From Anaerocolumna sp. (GTDB taxonomy: Bacteria; Bacillota; Clostridia; Lachnospirales; Lachnospiraceae), in contig JAQSXJ010000007.1 of the NCBI GenBank assembly GCA_029256725.1, forward strand, positions 47,519-111,518: a stretch of 64,000 nt of DNA, in the 5' to 3' direction. Below the pieces are notes generated by a model. That model did not search any database. It was not told the DNA's origin and saw nothing but the letters and a program-made list of their open reading frames with translations. This document shows, one piece after another, positions 50,593-61,134 of this stretch (position 1 is its first letter; each line of letters begins with the position of its first letter). The position numbers were made by a program, and so were the translations under genes.

Positions 50593-51960
50593 CTAGTTAC
50601 GGTCGTTAAGTTTGGCATAGGGTTTCACTTTCGCTACATTCTTATAGGCAGGACGAATAATCTTGCCGCCATTAATAAGCTCTTCCATCCTGTGGGCACT
50701 CCAGCCGGAAATTCTGGCAATGGCAAAGATAGGAGTATAAAGTTCTAGGGGAAGATCTAACATACTGTAAACAAAACCGCTGTAGAAATCTACGTTGGCA
50801 CTTACACCCTTATATATCTGCCTTTCTTTTGCAATTACAGCAGGAGCCAGGTTTTCCACCATATTATAGAGTTTGAATTCCTTGGCACGTCCCTTTTCTA
50901 AGGATAATTTTTCAACGAAGCCTTTAAAGATTTCTGCTCTGGGATCGGAGATAGAGTAAACTGCATGGCCCATACCATAGATCAGTCCGGATTTATCAAA
51001 GGCATTCTTTTGAAGGAGGGCAGACAGGTAAGCGCGTACTTCGTCTTCATCTTCCCAATCCTTTATTACATTTTTCATATCTTCAAACATCTGAATAACC
51101 TTTATATTAGCACCGCCGTGTTTGGGACCTTTTAGGGAGCCTAAGGATGCCGCTACGGAGGAATAGGTGTCTGTGCCGGAAGAGGTTACAACATGCGTGG
51201 TAAAAGTTGAGTTGTTACCGCCGCCGTGTTCGGCATGGAGTACCAGAGCAACGTCCAGTATTTTAGCTTCCAGAGGGGTATATTTACTATCGGGTCTTAA
51301 TAGATGTAAGATTAATTCTGCTGTTGACAGATTTGGATCAGGGGTATGTATGAACAGACTCTGTCCGTCATGATAATGGCTGTAAGCCTGGTAGCCGTAA
51401 ACTGATAACAAGGGAAATAGAGATATTAGCTGCAAGGACTGCCTTAATACATTGGGCAAGGTGGTATCCTCAGCCTTATCATCATAAGAATACAAGGTCA
51501 GAACACTTCTGGCCAGGGTATTCATCATATCTTTGCTTGGAGCTTTCATTATAATGTCCCTTACGAAAGAAGTGGGAAGAGAACGGTATTCGCCAAGTAA
51601 CCCGTTAAATTCCTTCAGCTCTTCGATACACGGAAGCTTGCCGAATAACAGGAGATAGGTAACTTCTTCAAAACCAAAGCGATTTTCTTCTATAAAACCC
51701 TGTACAATCTGTTTTACATCAATCCCCCTGTAAAAAAGCTGTCCTTCACAAGGAATGTACTCCGAGTCAACAATTAAGTGTGAGCGGACTTCGGCAATCT
51801 CCGTAAGTCCGGTTAAAACACCCGCCCCGCTAACATCCCTTAGACCTCTTTTTACTTGGTATTTGCTGTAAAGAGAGGTATCAATCACACTATTTTCGGC
51901 ACACAGGTCAGAAAGAGCCAGAATCTCAGGTGTAATACTGGAAAAGTCTATATTACTCAT
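50593..51960 (-). CDS. citrate synthase
   Basis: EGQLFYRGIDVKQIV, LHAEHGGGNNSTFTTHVVTSSGTDTYSSVAASLGSLKGPKHGGANIKV, GMGHAVYSISDPRAEI. Confidence 0.93.
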   Translation of the reverse strand: MSNIDFSSITPEILALSDLCAENSVIDTSLYSKYQVKRGLRDVSGAGVLTGLTEIAEVRSHLIVDSEYIPCEGQLFYRGIDVKQIVQGFIEENRFGFEEVTYLLLFGKLPCIEELKEFNGLLGEYRSLPTSFVRDIIMKAPSKDMMNTLARSVLTLYSYDDKAEDTTLPNVLRQSLQLISLFPLLSVYGYQAYSHYHDGQSLFIHTPDPNLSTAELILHLLRPDSKYTPLEAKILDVALVLHAEHGGGNNSTFTTHVVTSSGTDTYSSVAASLGSLKGPKHGGANIKVIQMFEDMKNVIKDWEDEDEVRAYLSALLQKNAFDKSGLIYGMGHAVYSISDPRAEIFKGFVEKLSLEKGRAKEFKLYNMVENLAPAVIAKERQIYKGVSANVDFYSGFVYSMLDLPLELYTPIFAIARISGWSAHRMEELINGGKIIRPAYKNVAKVKPYAKLNDRN

Positions 51961-52293
51961 AACAGCCTCCTTGGGTTATATTTTTGTAATACAATGTATT
52001 ATTTTGCATTTTTAAGTATTATTTAATCAAATTAGCCTTTTCTGCAAAAGGAAATAATATTTAGTTTAACATAAAAATGAGGATTTCACAAGTAATAAGG
52101 TAAAAAATACAAGTGAGCTATTTATAATTATACATTTTATTTGTTGATTTTATATAGAAAGCCAAAGTGCCCGCCTGTGTATATTTGCGTTGCATTTTTC
52201 TGGTAAAGCAAGTATGATAGAAGTGTAATAATAAATACTTTACTGGCAAGAATATACATTAAAAACTAGGCTAGAGAAGGGACAGGAGGCATA

Positions 52294-52779
52294 ATGTTAC
52301 TTGATGATTTTATTTATTTTAAAATAGGTAAGAAAAAGCATATTGCATTGATCGCTCATGACGGTAAGAAACAGGAATTGGTGAAATGGGCAGATAGACA
52401 TAAGGATATACTAAAAAGTCATTTTCTATGCGGAACCGGTACAACGGCAAGACTTATCTCTGAGCAGACCGGTCTTCCCGTTAAGGGATACAACAGCGGA
52501 CCTTTAGGAGGTGACCAGCAGATTGGCTCAAGAATCGTTGAGGGAGGAATTGATTTTGTGATTTTTTTATGGGACCCTTTAGAATCCCAGCCTCATGATC
52601 CTGATGTCAAGGCATTATTACGTATTGCTGTGGTTTATGATATTCCCATAGCCAATAATCTGGCAACGGCTGACTTTTTGCTGGCGTCTTCCCTTATGGA
52701 GGAAGAGTATGACAGAAAGGTTGAGAATTTTAATAAAACAATGAAGGAGAGAATTGAAAAGTTCTCTGCTCCTCAATAA
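52294..52779 (+). CDS. mgsA: methylglyoxal synthase
   Basis: IALIAHDGKKQELVKWADRH, GTTARLI, SGPLGGDQQIGSRIVEGGIDFVIFLWDPLESQPHDPDVKALLRIA. Confidence 0.95.
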   Translation: MLLDDFIYFKIGKKKHIALIAHDGKKQELVKWADRHKDILKSHFLCGTGTTARLISEQTGLPVKGYNSGPLGGDQQIGSRIVEGGIDFVIFLWDPLESQPHDPDVKALLRIAVVYDIPIANNLATADFLLASSLMEEEYDRKVENFNKTMKERIEKFSAPQ

Positions 52780-52886
52780 GTCCGTTAACAGAAAACATGT
52801 TATGGGTTTTGTGATTTTGTATGTATGCTACCTTAGAAATTGGTAACAATGAAACTGTCTGATATTACAGAAAGGCATGGTGCAGA

Positions 52887-53921
52887 ATGAGCAAAATTTG
52901 TTTTTTTGATACAAAGCCCTATGATAAGATATATTTTGATATGTTTAAGGACAAGTTTGGATTTGAAATTGATTATTTTGAACCAAAGCTGAATGCAGAT
53001 ACAGCCATAATGGCAAGAGGTTATGAAGTGGTAGTTGCTTTTGTAAATGATACCATTGATGCAAAGACCATAGATATTCTCTATAATGAAGGTGTAAGAC
53101 TTATAGCAATGAGGTGTGCAGGGTATAATAACATAGATTTTAAAGCAGCTTATAACAAAATCCATGTAGTCAGGGTTCCTGCTTATTCACCATATGCGGT
53201 TGCAGAACATGCAATGGCACTGCTTTTGACTCTGAATCGTAAGATTCACAGAGCCTATAACAGAACCAAAGAGCATAATTTCAGCTTAAACGGTCTTACC
53301 GGTTTTGATTTATACGGTAAAACGATGGGAGTCATAGGTACTGGTAAGATAGGTCGTGTATTCATTGATATCTGTAAAGGTTTTGGTATGAAGGTACTTG
53401 CATACGATCCTTATCCTGTAAAAGACGCGGGTATAAACTATGTAACCTTAGATGAACTGTGCAGGGAATCAGATCTTATATCCCTCCATTGCCCACTCAC
53501 CAAAGAAACCAAGCATATGATCAATAAGGATACGATTAAACAGATGAAGAAAGGTATCTATATTATCAATACTTCAAGAGGTGCCCTTATCGACAGTGAA
53601 GCTCTTCTGAACGCTATAAAGGAAGAACAGGTAGGTGGAGCAGTTCTGGATGTCTACGAAGAAGAAACAGAATTCTTTTACGAGGACTTATCAGGTGAAA
53701 TTATAAAGGATGATATTCTTTCCGGTTTGATCTCCATGCCAAATGTTATAGTGACCTCCCATCAGGCCTTTCTGACCAGAGAAGCACTTAATAAAATTGC
53801 TGAGATCACCCTTCAGAATATAAAGGATTATTCTGACAATGCAGGTCTTGCAAATGAAATCTGTTATCAGTGTATTAAATTAAGTAATTGTGAGAAAACG
53901 GATAAGAACCGATGCTTTTAA
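52887..53921 (+). CDS. D-lactate dehydrogenase / 2-hydroxyacid dehydrogenase
   Basis: GVIGTGKIGRVFIDICKGFGMKVLAYDP NAD motif, LISLHCPLTKETKHMI, INTSRGALID. Confidence 0.92.
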   Translation: MSKICFFDTKPYDKIYFDMFKDKFGFEIDYFEPKLNADTAIMARGYEVVVAFVNDTIDAKTIDILYNEGVRLIAMRCAGYNNIDFKAAYNKIHVVRVPAYSPYAVAEHAMALLLTLNRKIHRAYNRTKEHNFSLNGLTGFDLYGKTMGVIGTGKIGRVFIDICKGFGMKVLAYDPYPVKDAGINYVTLDELCRESDLISLHCPLTKETKHMINKDTIKQMKKGIYIINTSRGALIDSEALLNAIKEEQVGGAVLDVYEEETEFFYEDLSGEIIKDDILSGLISMPNVIVTSHQAFLTREALNKIAEITLQNIKDYSDNAGLANEICYQCIKLSNCEKTDKNRCF

Positions 53922-54055
53922 GGTTGTAATCAATTTCATTTTATGCTATAATTTAACTACTTTATACATTGTTAGATGAGGAATAATATACCATATTATT
54001 TTCTGACGAAACAACAGAATATAAAGAAAAATTTTACTTTAAGGAGGTGTCTTAC

Positions 54056-54208
54056 ATGAGTTACGAATGCCCTTGTGGTTATATTTATGATCCAGAGACA
54101 GGTGACCCAGATGGTGGTATTGCACCCGGCACAGCTTGGGAGGATATACCTGAGGATTGGGTATGCCCAGTTTGCGGATTAAGCAAAGATTCATTTACAC
54201 AGATTTAA
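54056..54208 (+). CDS. rubredoxin (50 aa, below ORF-track size cutoff)
   Basis: [53 protein letters not shown] aaggaggtg upstream. Confidence 0.92.
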   Translation: MSYECPCGYIYDPETGDPDGGIAPGTAWEDIPEDWVCPVCGLSKDSFTQI

Positions 54209-54221
54209 TTGTAGTTGACAT

Positions 54222-54266
54222 AAAAAAAGAGCTCATGCTTACTATAAGTACGTGCTCTTTTTTCAA
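54222..54266 (+). terminator. Rho-independent terminator
   Basis: aaaaaagagc...gctctttttt stem. Confidence 0.6.
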
Positions 54267-54474
54267 TGAATATACCAGATTAAATCACTGAGAAGCGAGT
54301 GTCAGTTATTAATATACTGATTTTGCTAAGAAACGCATATAAGAGATTATCATATTAATTTGTACATGTGCCAAGGCACTTAGATGTGAGATAAGTAGAA
54401 AACAAAAGACGGTTTTTCTAACTACGAATTCAAAAATATCAAGTTTTGATTTAGTATTCACGAAAGGAGTAAAG

Positions 54475-55014
54475 ATGAAAGAGTTAAAAGGTACAAAAAC
54501 AGAGGCTAATTTGAAGGCAGCTTTTGCGGGAGAATCCGAAGCAAGAAACAAATATACCTATTATGCTTCAAAAGCGAAAAAAGAAGGTTATGAGCAGATT
54601 GCAGAGCTTTTTCTAGAGACTGCTAATAATGAAAAGGAGCATGCGAAACTGTGGTTTAAGCTGCTTCATGACGGCATGCCTGATACATTGACCAACCTTG
54701 CTGATGCCGCTGCAGGAGAGAATTACGAATGGACCCAGATGTATGACGAATTCGCAAAAATAGCGAAAGAGGAAGGTTTTGACCAGATTGCAAGGCTATT
54801 TAATGGCGTTGCCAAAATTGAAAAAGAACATGAGGAAAGATACAGAAAACTCTTAAAGAATTTAGAAGAGGGTGTTGTATTCTCCAAAGACGGTGATACT
54901 GTTTGGCAATGCGCTAACTGCGGACATATACACGTTGGAAAGAAAGCACCGGAGAAATGTCCGGTTTGTGATCATCCACAGGCATATTTCCGTGTTCTTG
55001 CAACAAATTATTAA
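54475..55014 (+). CDS. rubrerythrin
   Basis: [34 protein letters not shown]-terminal rubredoxin-like [27 protein letters not shown]. Confidence 0.95.
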   Translation: MKELKGTKTEANLKAAFAGESEARNKYTYYASKAKKEGYEQIAELFLETANNEKEHAKLWFKLLHDGMPDTLTNLADAAAGENYEWTQMYDEFAKIAKEEGFDQIARLFNGVAKIEKEHEERYRKLLKNLEEGVVFSKDGDTVWQCANCGHIHVGKKAPEKCPVCDHPQAYFRVLATNY

Positions 55015-55058
55015 TTACATAACTGATAGGTGCCAATGGCACAGAAAGGCAGGATATT

Positions 55059-55442
55059 ATGAAGAAAGAAGCAAGATTTTATAAATGTAAACATTGTGGA
55101 AATATCGTAACATTTTTCTATGAGTCTGGAGCACCTTTAACATGCTGCGGTGACAAAATGGATGAACTGGTAGCAAATACCACAGAAGCTGCAACAGAGA
55201 AACATCTCCCGGTAGTAGAAAAGGACGGTAATACCGTAACTGTCTGTATTGGAAGTGTAGAGCATCCTATGACGGAGGAGCACTACATACAGTGGGTATA
55301 TCTTGAGACCACAAAAGGCATTCTTGCACGTTTCTTAGAGCCAGGTGAAAAGCCTAAGGCTGTATTTACCCTGACAGATGAAGAACCGATAGCAGCTTAT
55401 GAATACTGCAATCTTCACGGACTTTGGAAAACTGTACTGTAA
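55059..55442 (+). CDS. desulfoferrodoxin / superoxide reductase
   Basis: FYKCKHCGNIVTFFYESGAPLTCCGDKM, VGSVEHPMTEEHYIQWV-like, AYEYCNLHGLWK. Confidence 0.95.
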   Translation: MKKEARFYKCKHCGNIVTFFYESGAPLTCCGDKMDELVANTTEAATEKHLPVVEKDGNTVTVCIGSVEHPMTEEHYIQWVYLETTKGILARFLEPGEKPKAVFTLTDEEPIAAYEYCNLHGLWKTVL

Positions 55443-55458
55443 GAATATTTTTAATCCA

Positions 55459-55497
55459 ATACCGGCCTTTTCGTGTATACGAAAAGGCCGGTATTTT
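55459..55497 (+). terminator. Rho-independent terminator (long perfect stem)
   Basis: aataccggccttttcgt-gtat-acgaaaaggccggtatt then ttat. Confidence 0.75.
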
Positions 55498-55582
55498 ATA
55501 TAATAGACAGTAGTATAATGTAAACAGGATTTTACCGGCAGAAATAAAGGCAGGTATAAGGATTCTTAGAAATGAGGTAGCT

Positions 55583-56260
55583 ATGGTAAATGAGCAGGAT
55601 ATGAACTACATAACCCAGTCCCTGGGATTTTGGGAGGATCTGTCTGAGGGACAAAAGAATCGGTTATTAAACAGTACCGTTCCTGTCAGATATGAAAAGG
55701 GAGCAAAAATTCACAGCGGCAGCAATGACTGTATTGGAATCCTGTTGATTAAAAAGGGAGAATTAAGGGTCTATATCCTGTCGGAAGAGGGAAAAGAAGT
55801 TACATTATTCCGCTTACGAGATGATAATATCTGTATATTATCTGCCTCCTGCATCCTGGAGAACATTACTTTTGATGTGCATATAGATGCGGAAAGTGAC
55901 AGTGAAGTGCTGCTTGTGGACGCTGCTGCTTACCAACAGATATGTGTACAGAATATTTACGCTGACAATTTCACCAACAGACTGATAATTGAAGCTTTCT
56001 CAGAAGTCATGTGGGCGATGGAACAGATTCTGTTTATGAGCTTTGACAAAAGACTGGCAATATTCCTACTGGATGAGGCATCAAGAAGCGGCTCTGATAA
56101 CATCGAACTGACCCATGAACAGATTGCAAAGTATATAGGAAGTGCCAGGGAAGTAGTATCCCGTATGATGAAATACTTTGCAGGGGAAGGAATAGTGGAA
56201 CTCTATCGAGGTGGGGTTAAAGTTGTTGATAAGAAAAAATTAAGAGAACTGATACCGTAG
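55583..56260 (+). CDS. Crp/Fnr family transcriptional regulator
   Basis: cNMP-binding-like N-terminus and HTH LTHEQIAKYIGSAREVVSRMMKYFAGEGIVELYRGGVKVVD. Confidence 0.92.
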   Translation: MVNEQDMNYITQSLGFWEDLSEGQKNRLLNSTVPVRYEKGAKIHSGSNDCIGILLIKKGELRVYILSEEGKEVTLFRLRDDNICILSASCILENITFDVHIDAESDSEVLLVDAAAYQQICVQNIYADNFTNRLIIEAFSEVMWAMEQILFMSFDKRLAIFLLDEASRSGSDNIELTHEQIAKYIGSAREVVSRMMKYFAGEGIVELYRGGVKVVDKKKLRELIP

Positions 56261-56294
56261 GTTTATACAGGATAGAATATATAAGATACAAATT

Positions 56295-56440
56295 TTGATT
56301 TGAGTGTAATAGGTCAGTTTTTCACAAGGGGACAGGGCGTTTCACAAAACAGAAAGAACTCATGCTACAATTCTCTGAATATCTAGGCGCATTCGTTCTT
56401 TCTGTTTTGAGTAATTCACCTGAAATCATATGCAAACAAG
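56295..56440 (+). mobile_element. small dispersed inverted-repeat element, copy 2
   Basis: cagtttttcacaaggggacagggcgtttcacaaaacagaaagaactcatgct...ttctctgaatat matches reverse complement of 49635-49808; internal perfect arms caaaacagaaagaac/gttctttctgttttg. Confidence 0.6.
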
Positions 56441-56510
56441 GACATTTGACATTTGAATCAAGTCTTCAAGGTAAATTAAAATTGTGATGGATATGAATTT
56501 TTATTCGCAT

Positions 56511-56771
56511 TTAAGAAAGGGCTTCTACTAATACTGTATCTACTGAATCTTTGGTAACGGCACCTTCATGAATCTTAACAGAATCCACGTAAAAGGTAGG
56601 AACATAGTAATAATCATATTGCTTTGCAATATCAGGATGAAGTTCTTCATCAATATACTGTATCTGTACATCTTTGTAAGCTGGATTGTCTTTGAGCAGT
56701 TCTTCCAGGAATCCGTGAGCTCTGTGGCAGTGTGGACACCAGCTGGTCTCAAACATAATTATGTTTTTCAT
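56511..56771 (-). CDS. thioredoxin/glutaredoxin-fold protein
   Basis: IIMFETSWCPHCHRAHGFLEEL CxxC motif, YYVPTFYVD cis-Pro region. Confidence 0.85.
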   Translation of the reverse strand: MKNIIMFETSWCPHCHRAHGFLEELLKDNPAYKDVQIQYIDEELHPDIAKQYDYYYVPTFYVDSVKIHEGAVTKDSVDTVLVEALS

Positions 56772-56993
56772 GGAATTTTCCTTCTTTCGTTGATTTGTTT
56801 AATTAATATATGTATAATTAGTTGTATGCAATTTAATAATATATATACAAACACTATAGCACCTTTCATGTTAAGTGTAAATATGCAGATTCCGTCTATT
56901 TGTGGGACTGTCTTACCAATAAAGAGGATTTAAGTTGACTATCAAAGAGTTTACGGCTAAAATGTTTCTAGGAATATTTAAGGAGGACGAAAA

Positions 56994-58217
56994 ATGAAAA
57001 CAACAGAGATAGCTGCAGGAACCTATCAATTATCGGTTGATGTGGAAAATATTTTATTTGAAGGCTTATGGGATATACCAAAAGGAGTAACTTTAAATTC
57101 ATATATAATAAAAGGTGAGAAAACAGCCATAGTAGACGGAGTATGCGGCTGGGATGGAGTACCTGCGAATTTATTCTCCCTGTTAAAAGAGCTGGAGATA
57201 GACCCTGCTTCCATAAAATATCTCGTAGTAAATCATGTAGAACCTGATCATTCCGGCTGGATCGAAGCCTTTAGGAAGATAAACAGCGATTTTCATATTC
57301 TTTGCTCCAAAAAGGGAAAAGAACTGTTGACTGCATTTTATGGTCTTACAGATAATATTACTGTTGTAGGTGATAATGATACTTTTGATCTTGGCGATGG
57401 ACATGTTCTACAGTTTGCGGAAATTCCTAATGTACACTGGCCGGATACTATCGGAACCTTCGATCAGTTAACCGGTGTGTTGTTTTCCTGTGATGCTTTT
57501 GGCTCCTTTGGTAAATATGAAGGAAGAATTTTTGCTGAAGAATTCAGTAAAGAAGAATTAAAAGAATATGAGAAGGAGACTATAAGATACTATTCTAATA
57601 TTGTGTCATTTTTCTCTCCTCAGGTAAAAACAGCGATAAAGAAAGTCAGCAATCTGCCTCTTAAGCTGATAGCTCCGGGACATGGACTCTGCTGGAAGGA
57701 TACCAAGGCAGTTATGGATGCTTATGATGCCTATGCAGATTACCAGAAAGGACCTGCAAGAGAAGAGATAACCTTCATCTGGGGTTCTATGTACGGCATG
57801 ACTGAAACTGCAGTAAAGGAAGCCTTAAAGGTCCTTGAAGGGGAAGACATTACCGTTCATGTTCACAGAGTACCGGAAGATTCCTGGGGTACAGTACTTA
57901 CTTCTGCCTGGACTTCTACCGGTATTGTACTTGCAATGCCTACCTATGAATTTAAGATGTTCCCTCCTATGGGTGCAGTTCTTGAAGAACTTGGAAAGAA
58001 GAAGACCTTAAATCGTAAAGTATTTCGATTTGGCTCCTATGGCTGGTCAGGCGGTGCGGAGAGAGAACTTGCAGAAATCAATACCAGACTGAATATGGGC
58101 TGGGAGTTCTTAGAGCCTGTTGAGTTTAAGGGAGTTCCTGTTGAAGAGGACTTTAAGAAGATAGAGACACAGCTGAAGGAACTTGTTAAACAGGTGAAGG
58201 AAGCTGTAAGAGGCTAG
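56994..58217 (+). CDS. FprA family A-type flavoprotein
   Basis: Metallo-beta-lactamase-like VNHVEPDHSGW, HWPDTIGTF, flavodoxin domain FIWGSMYGMTETAVKEA. Confidence 0.93.
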   Translation: MKTTEIAAGTYQLSVDVENILFEGLWDIPKGVTLNSYIIKGEKTAIVDGVCGWDGVPANLFSLLKELEIDPASIKYLVVNHVEPDHSGWIEAFRKINSDFHILCSKKGKELLTAFYGLTDNITVVGDNDTFDLGDGHVLQFAEIPNVHWPDTIGTFDQLTGVLFSCDAFGSFGKYEGRIFAEEFSKEELKEYEKETIRYYSNIVSFFSPQVKTAIKKVSNLPLKLIAPGHGLCWKDTKAVMDAYDAYADYQKGPAREEITFIWGSMYGMTETAVKEALKVLEGEDITVHVHRVPEDSWGTVLTSAWTSTGIVLAMPTYEFKMFPPMGAVLEELGKKKTLNRKVFRFGSYGWSGGAERELAEINTRLNMGWEFLEPVEFKGVPVEEDFKKIETQLKELVKQVKEAVRG

Positions 58218-58379
58218 GGCATGTTTGAAAACTCATTACACCGTTCTGAACGCCCCACTTTGTGGTATTCTGAGTCATGATTTTGGGAAACATAGCCCGC
58301 TATGCCTCCCAAATCACTCCTTGTCTCCCGCAAAGCGGAACATCCAGTCCGGCTCAAGCAGTTTCCAAACACACCCTAG
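58214..58379. mobile_element. MITE-like element with about 20-bp imperfect terminal inverted repeats
   Basis: ctagggcatgtttgaaaact (58214-58233) and agtttccaaacacaccctag (58360-58379); internal hairpin tgattttggga...tcccaaatca. Confidence 0.6.
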
Positions 58380-58445
58380 AATAAATCACATGAAAAAGGT
58401 GTTGTAATGAGGCAGCTCAATAAAACAGTATAGGTTTGTTTTTAG

Positions 58446-58473
58446 AAACGGCATAGCTTCGGCTATGCCGTTT
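58446..58473. terminator. hairpin with UUCG loop
   Basis: aaacggcatagc-ttcg-gctatgccgttt followed by t-rich sequence. Confidence 0.6.
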
Positions 58474-58643
58474 GTCTTTCATTGATATTATTCATTTGTC
58501 CGTATATAATTGGAAATATGAATAGAAATGGTGAATGCTGTATGGAAGATTCCTTGACCAGAAGCCGTGAAAGATACCAAAGATGCGGACAAGCTGGTTG
58601 ATGGACCTCATACTCGTATAAAAATAAAGGACGGTAAAAACAA

Positions 58644-59330
58644 ATGAAACGTATTTTATTTGTTGAAGATGATTTGAGTTTAATTAGTGGTTTATCTTTT
58701 GCTATCAAAAAGCAAGGATACGAAATTGACATTGCTCGTACAAGTCTTGCAGCAGAAACTTTATGGATAAATGGGAAATATGATTTGGTGATATTGGATG
58801 TTTCACTTCCCGATGGCTCTGGCTATGATATATGTGGAGAGATTCGTAAAACGTCTAAGATACCGATTATGTTTCTTACTGCGGCTGATGAGGAAACAGA
58901 CATCATAATGGGACTGGATATGGGCGGTGACGATTATATTACAAAGCCCTTCAAACTGGCTGTATTTCTCTCAAGAATAAATGCTTTGCTTCGCAGAAGT
59001 GATAACTTTAATCAGGCGGATACTGAATTAAATGCTAATGGTATAAAAGTTCAACTTCTAAAAGGCGAGGTCTATAAAAACGGAGAGCAACTTGACTTAA
59101 CAGCAAGTGAGTATAAATTATTGTGCCTGTTTATGGAGAATCCAGATATTGTCCTTTCACCGGAACAAATTTTAGGAAAACTATGGGACTGCAACGAAAA
59201 CTATATAGACAACAATACTCTTACGGTATATATACGAAGACTGCGTACAAAAATTGAAGATAATCCCAGCGAACCTCAAAGTATAATAACAGTCCGTCGT
59301 ATGGGATATAAATGGAACATTGTTGATTGA
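58644..59330 (+). CDS. OmpR-family response regulator
   Basis: KRILFVEDDLSLI...LVILDVSLPDGSG...DDYITKPF; ITVRRMGYKWNIVD. Confidence 0.93.
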   Translation: MKRILFVEDDLSLISGLSFAIKKQGYEIDIARTSLAAETLWINGKYDLVILDVSLPDGSGYDICGEIRKTSKIPIMFLTAADEETDIIMGLDMGGDDYITKPFKLAVFLSRINALLRRSDNFNQADTELNANGIKVQLLKGEVYKNGEQLDLTASEYKLLCLFMENPDIVLSPEQILGKLWDCNENYIDNNTLTVYIRRLRTKIEDNPSEPQSIITVRRMGYKWNIVD

Positions 59331-59338
59331 GGTGTGTG

Positions 59339-60376
59339 ATGAAAATACTGGCAAACAGAAAAATTAAACTGATTTTTTGTTGGGCACTGCTGTTCATAAT
59401 AGCATTTACTTTGCTTTCTGCGGTAATTATAGGTTTGAAATTTGAAAACACATTACTATATGTAATGATATGTTCCTTGTGCATGGGTATCTCGATCCTT
59501 TCAATCGGGTACTGGTATTTCAGGGAGCAAAATAAAATCATGGAAAGTGCCGTAATACAAATAAAAGATTATATTTCTGGAAATCAAAATGCTCATATCG
59601 AATGTGATGATGAGGGGGAGCTCTACAGACTATTTCATGAAGTGAATTCCTTAGTTTCTATTTTGAATGCCCATGCTGAAAATGAGGGAAAAACAAAAAA
59701 GTTTTTAAAGGATACTATTTCTGATATTTCACACCAGTTAAAAACACCCCTTGCCGCACTTAACGTCTATAATGGTATTATGCAAGAAGAGGCAAAAGAT
59801 CTACCGAACATCAAGGAGTTCATGGTTCTTTCAGAGCAAGAGCTTGATAGAATAGAAATACTGGTACAAAACCTATTGAAAATCACAAAACTTGATGCCG
59901 GAACAATCATAATAGAAAAATCCATAGAAAATGTATCTGAAATGATGGACTACATAAAAAAACACTTCTCATATCGTGCGGTGCAGGAGGAAAAAGGAAT
60001 ATATCTCTCTGGTGATGATACCATTACTTTATTGTGTGACCGTAATTGGCTGATTGAAGCAATCGGCAATATTGTAAAGAATTCTTTGGACCATACGAAA
60101 AATAGAAATGCTATTCACATTGAATGGAAGCAATTTGCATCTGTTGTTCAAATTATTATAAAAGATAACGGAAGCGGGATTTATCCAGAAGATTTGTACC
60201 ATATTTTCAAAAGATTTTATCGTAGTCGTTTTTCCAAAGTTACGCAGGGTATCGGACTTGGCTTACCTCTTGCGAAATCAATTATTGAAGCACATAGTGG
60301 TACCATTGAAGTTGATAGCGAATTAGGTGTCGGTACAACTTTTACAATCAATTTTTTAATTCCTACAAAATTGTAG
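59339..60376 (+). CDS. sensor histidine kinase
   Basis: ISDISHQLKTPLAALNVYNG H-box, NIVKNSLDHT, DNGSGIYPEDLYHIFKRFYRSRFSKVTQGIGLGLPLAKSIIEAHSGTIEV. Confidence 0.93.
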   Translation: MKILANRKIKLIFCWALLFIIAFTLLSAVIIGLKFENTLLYVMICSLCMGISILSIGYWYFREQNKIMESAVIQIKDYISGNQNAHIECDDEGELYRLFHEVNSLVSILNAHAENEGKTKKFLKDTISDISHQLKTPLAALNVYNGIMQEEAKDLPNIKEFMVLSEQELDRIEILVQNLLKITKLDAGTIIIEKSIENVSEMMDYIKKHFSYRAVQEEKGIYLSGDDTITLLCDRNWLIEAIGNIVKNSLDHTKNRNAIHIEWKQFASVVQIIIKDNGSGIYPEDLYHIFKRFYRSRFSKVTQGIGLGLPLAKSIIEAHSGTIEVDSELGVGTTFTINFLIPTKL

Positions 60377-60450
60377 GCTAAGTGTCACCTAACTGTATGA
60401 TTGCCGTGATAATCTTTCAATATCGATACAGAAAGAGAGGTATTAAATCT

Positions 60451-61134
60451 ATGAACTTATTGGAAGTTCAATCAATATCTAAAACTTATGGCAGCGGCGA
60501 AGCCGCGGTGCAGGCATTAAAAGACTCCAGCTTTTCTGTTCCCAAAGGTGAGTTTGTTGCAGTCGTTGGAGAGTCTGGTTCCGGAAAAAGTACACTTCTA
60601 AATATGATAGGTGCGCTTGATATTCCCACTTCCGGCAAGGTATTTATTGACGGCAAAGAAATTTTTGCAATGAAAGACAGGGGTCTTACAATTTTTCGGC
60701 GCAGGAATATTGGATTTATTTTTCAGAGCTTTAATCTAATTCCTGAATTGACCGTTGAGCAAAATATCATATTCCCGGTATTACTAGATTACCAGAACCC
60801 CGACAAAAAATATCTGGAAGAATTACTTACGGTGCTTAATTTGAAAGAGCGCCGCCACCATTTGCCCAGTCAATTATCTGGTGGACAGCAGCAGCGTGTA
60901 GCGATTGGACGTGCCTTGATTACGCGCCCGTCACTTATCTTGGCTGATGAACCAACCGGCAATCTGGATACACAGAACAGCAGTGAAGTAATCGCTCTGC
61001 TAAAAGAAGCTGCAAAAAAGTATGCACAGACCATCATTATGATTACCCATAGCCGAAGCATCTCCCAGACCGCAGACCGGATACTGCAAGTGTCCGACGG
61101 TATACTGACCGATTTTGGGAGGTGCCGTGAATGA
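60451..61134 (+). CDS. ABC transporter ATP-binding protein
   Basis: [36 protein letters not shown]; start chosen at 60451. Confidence 0.93.
   Translation: MNLLEVQSISKTYGSGEAAVQALKDSSFSVPKGEFVAVVGESGSGKSTLLNMIGALDIPTSGKVFIDGKEIFAMKDRGLTIFRRRNIGFIFQSFNLIPELTVEQNIIFPVLLDYQNPDKKYLEELLTVLNLKERRHHLPSQLSGGQQQRVAIGRALITRPSLILADEPTGNLDTQNSSEVIALLKEAAKKYAQTIIMITHSRSISQTADRILQVSDGILTDFGRCRE

Noticed and set aside
56568-56933. 121-aa plus-strand ORF antisense to the thioredoxin-like gene
   Set aside because: Overlaps a well-supported CxxC protein on the other strand; hydrophobic shadow ORF with no RBS.
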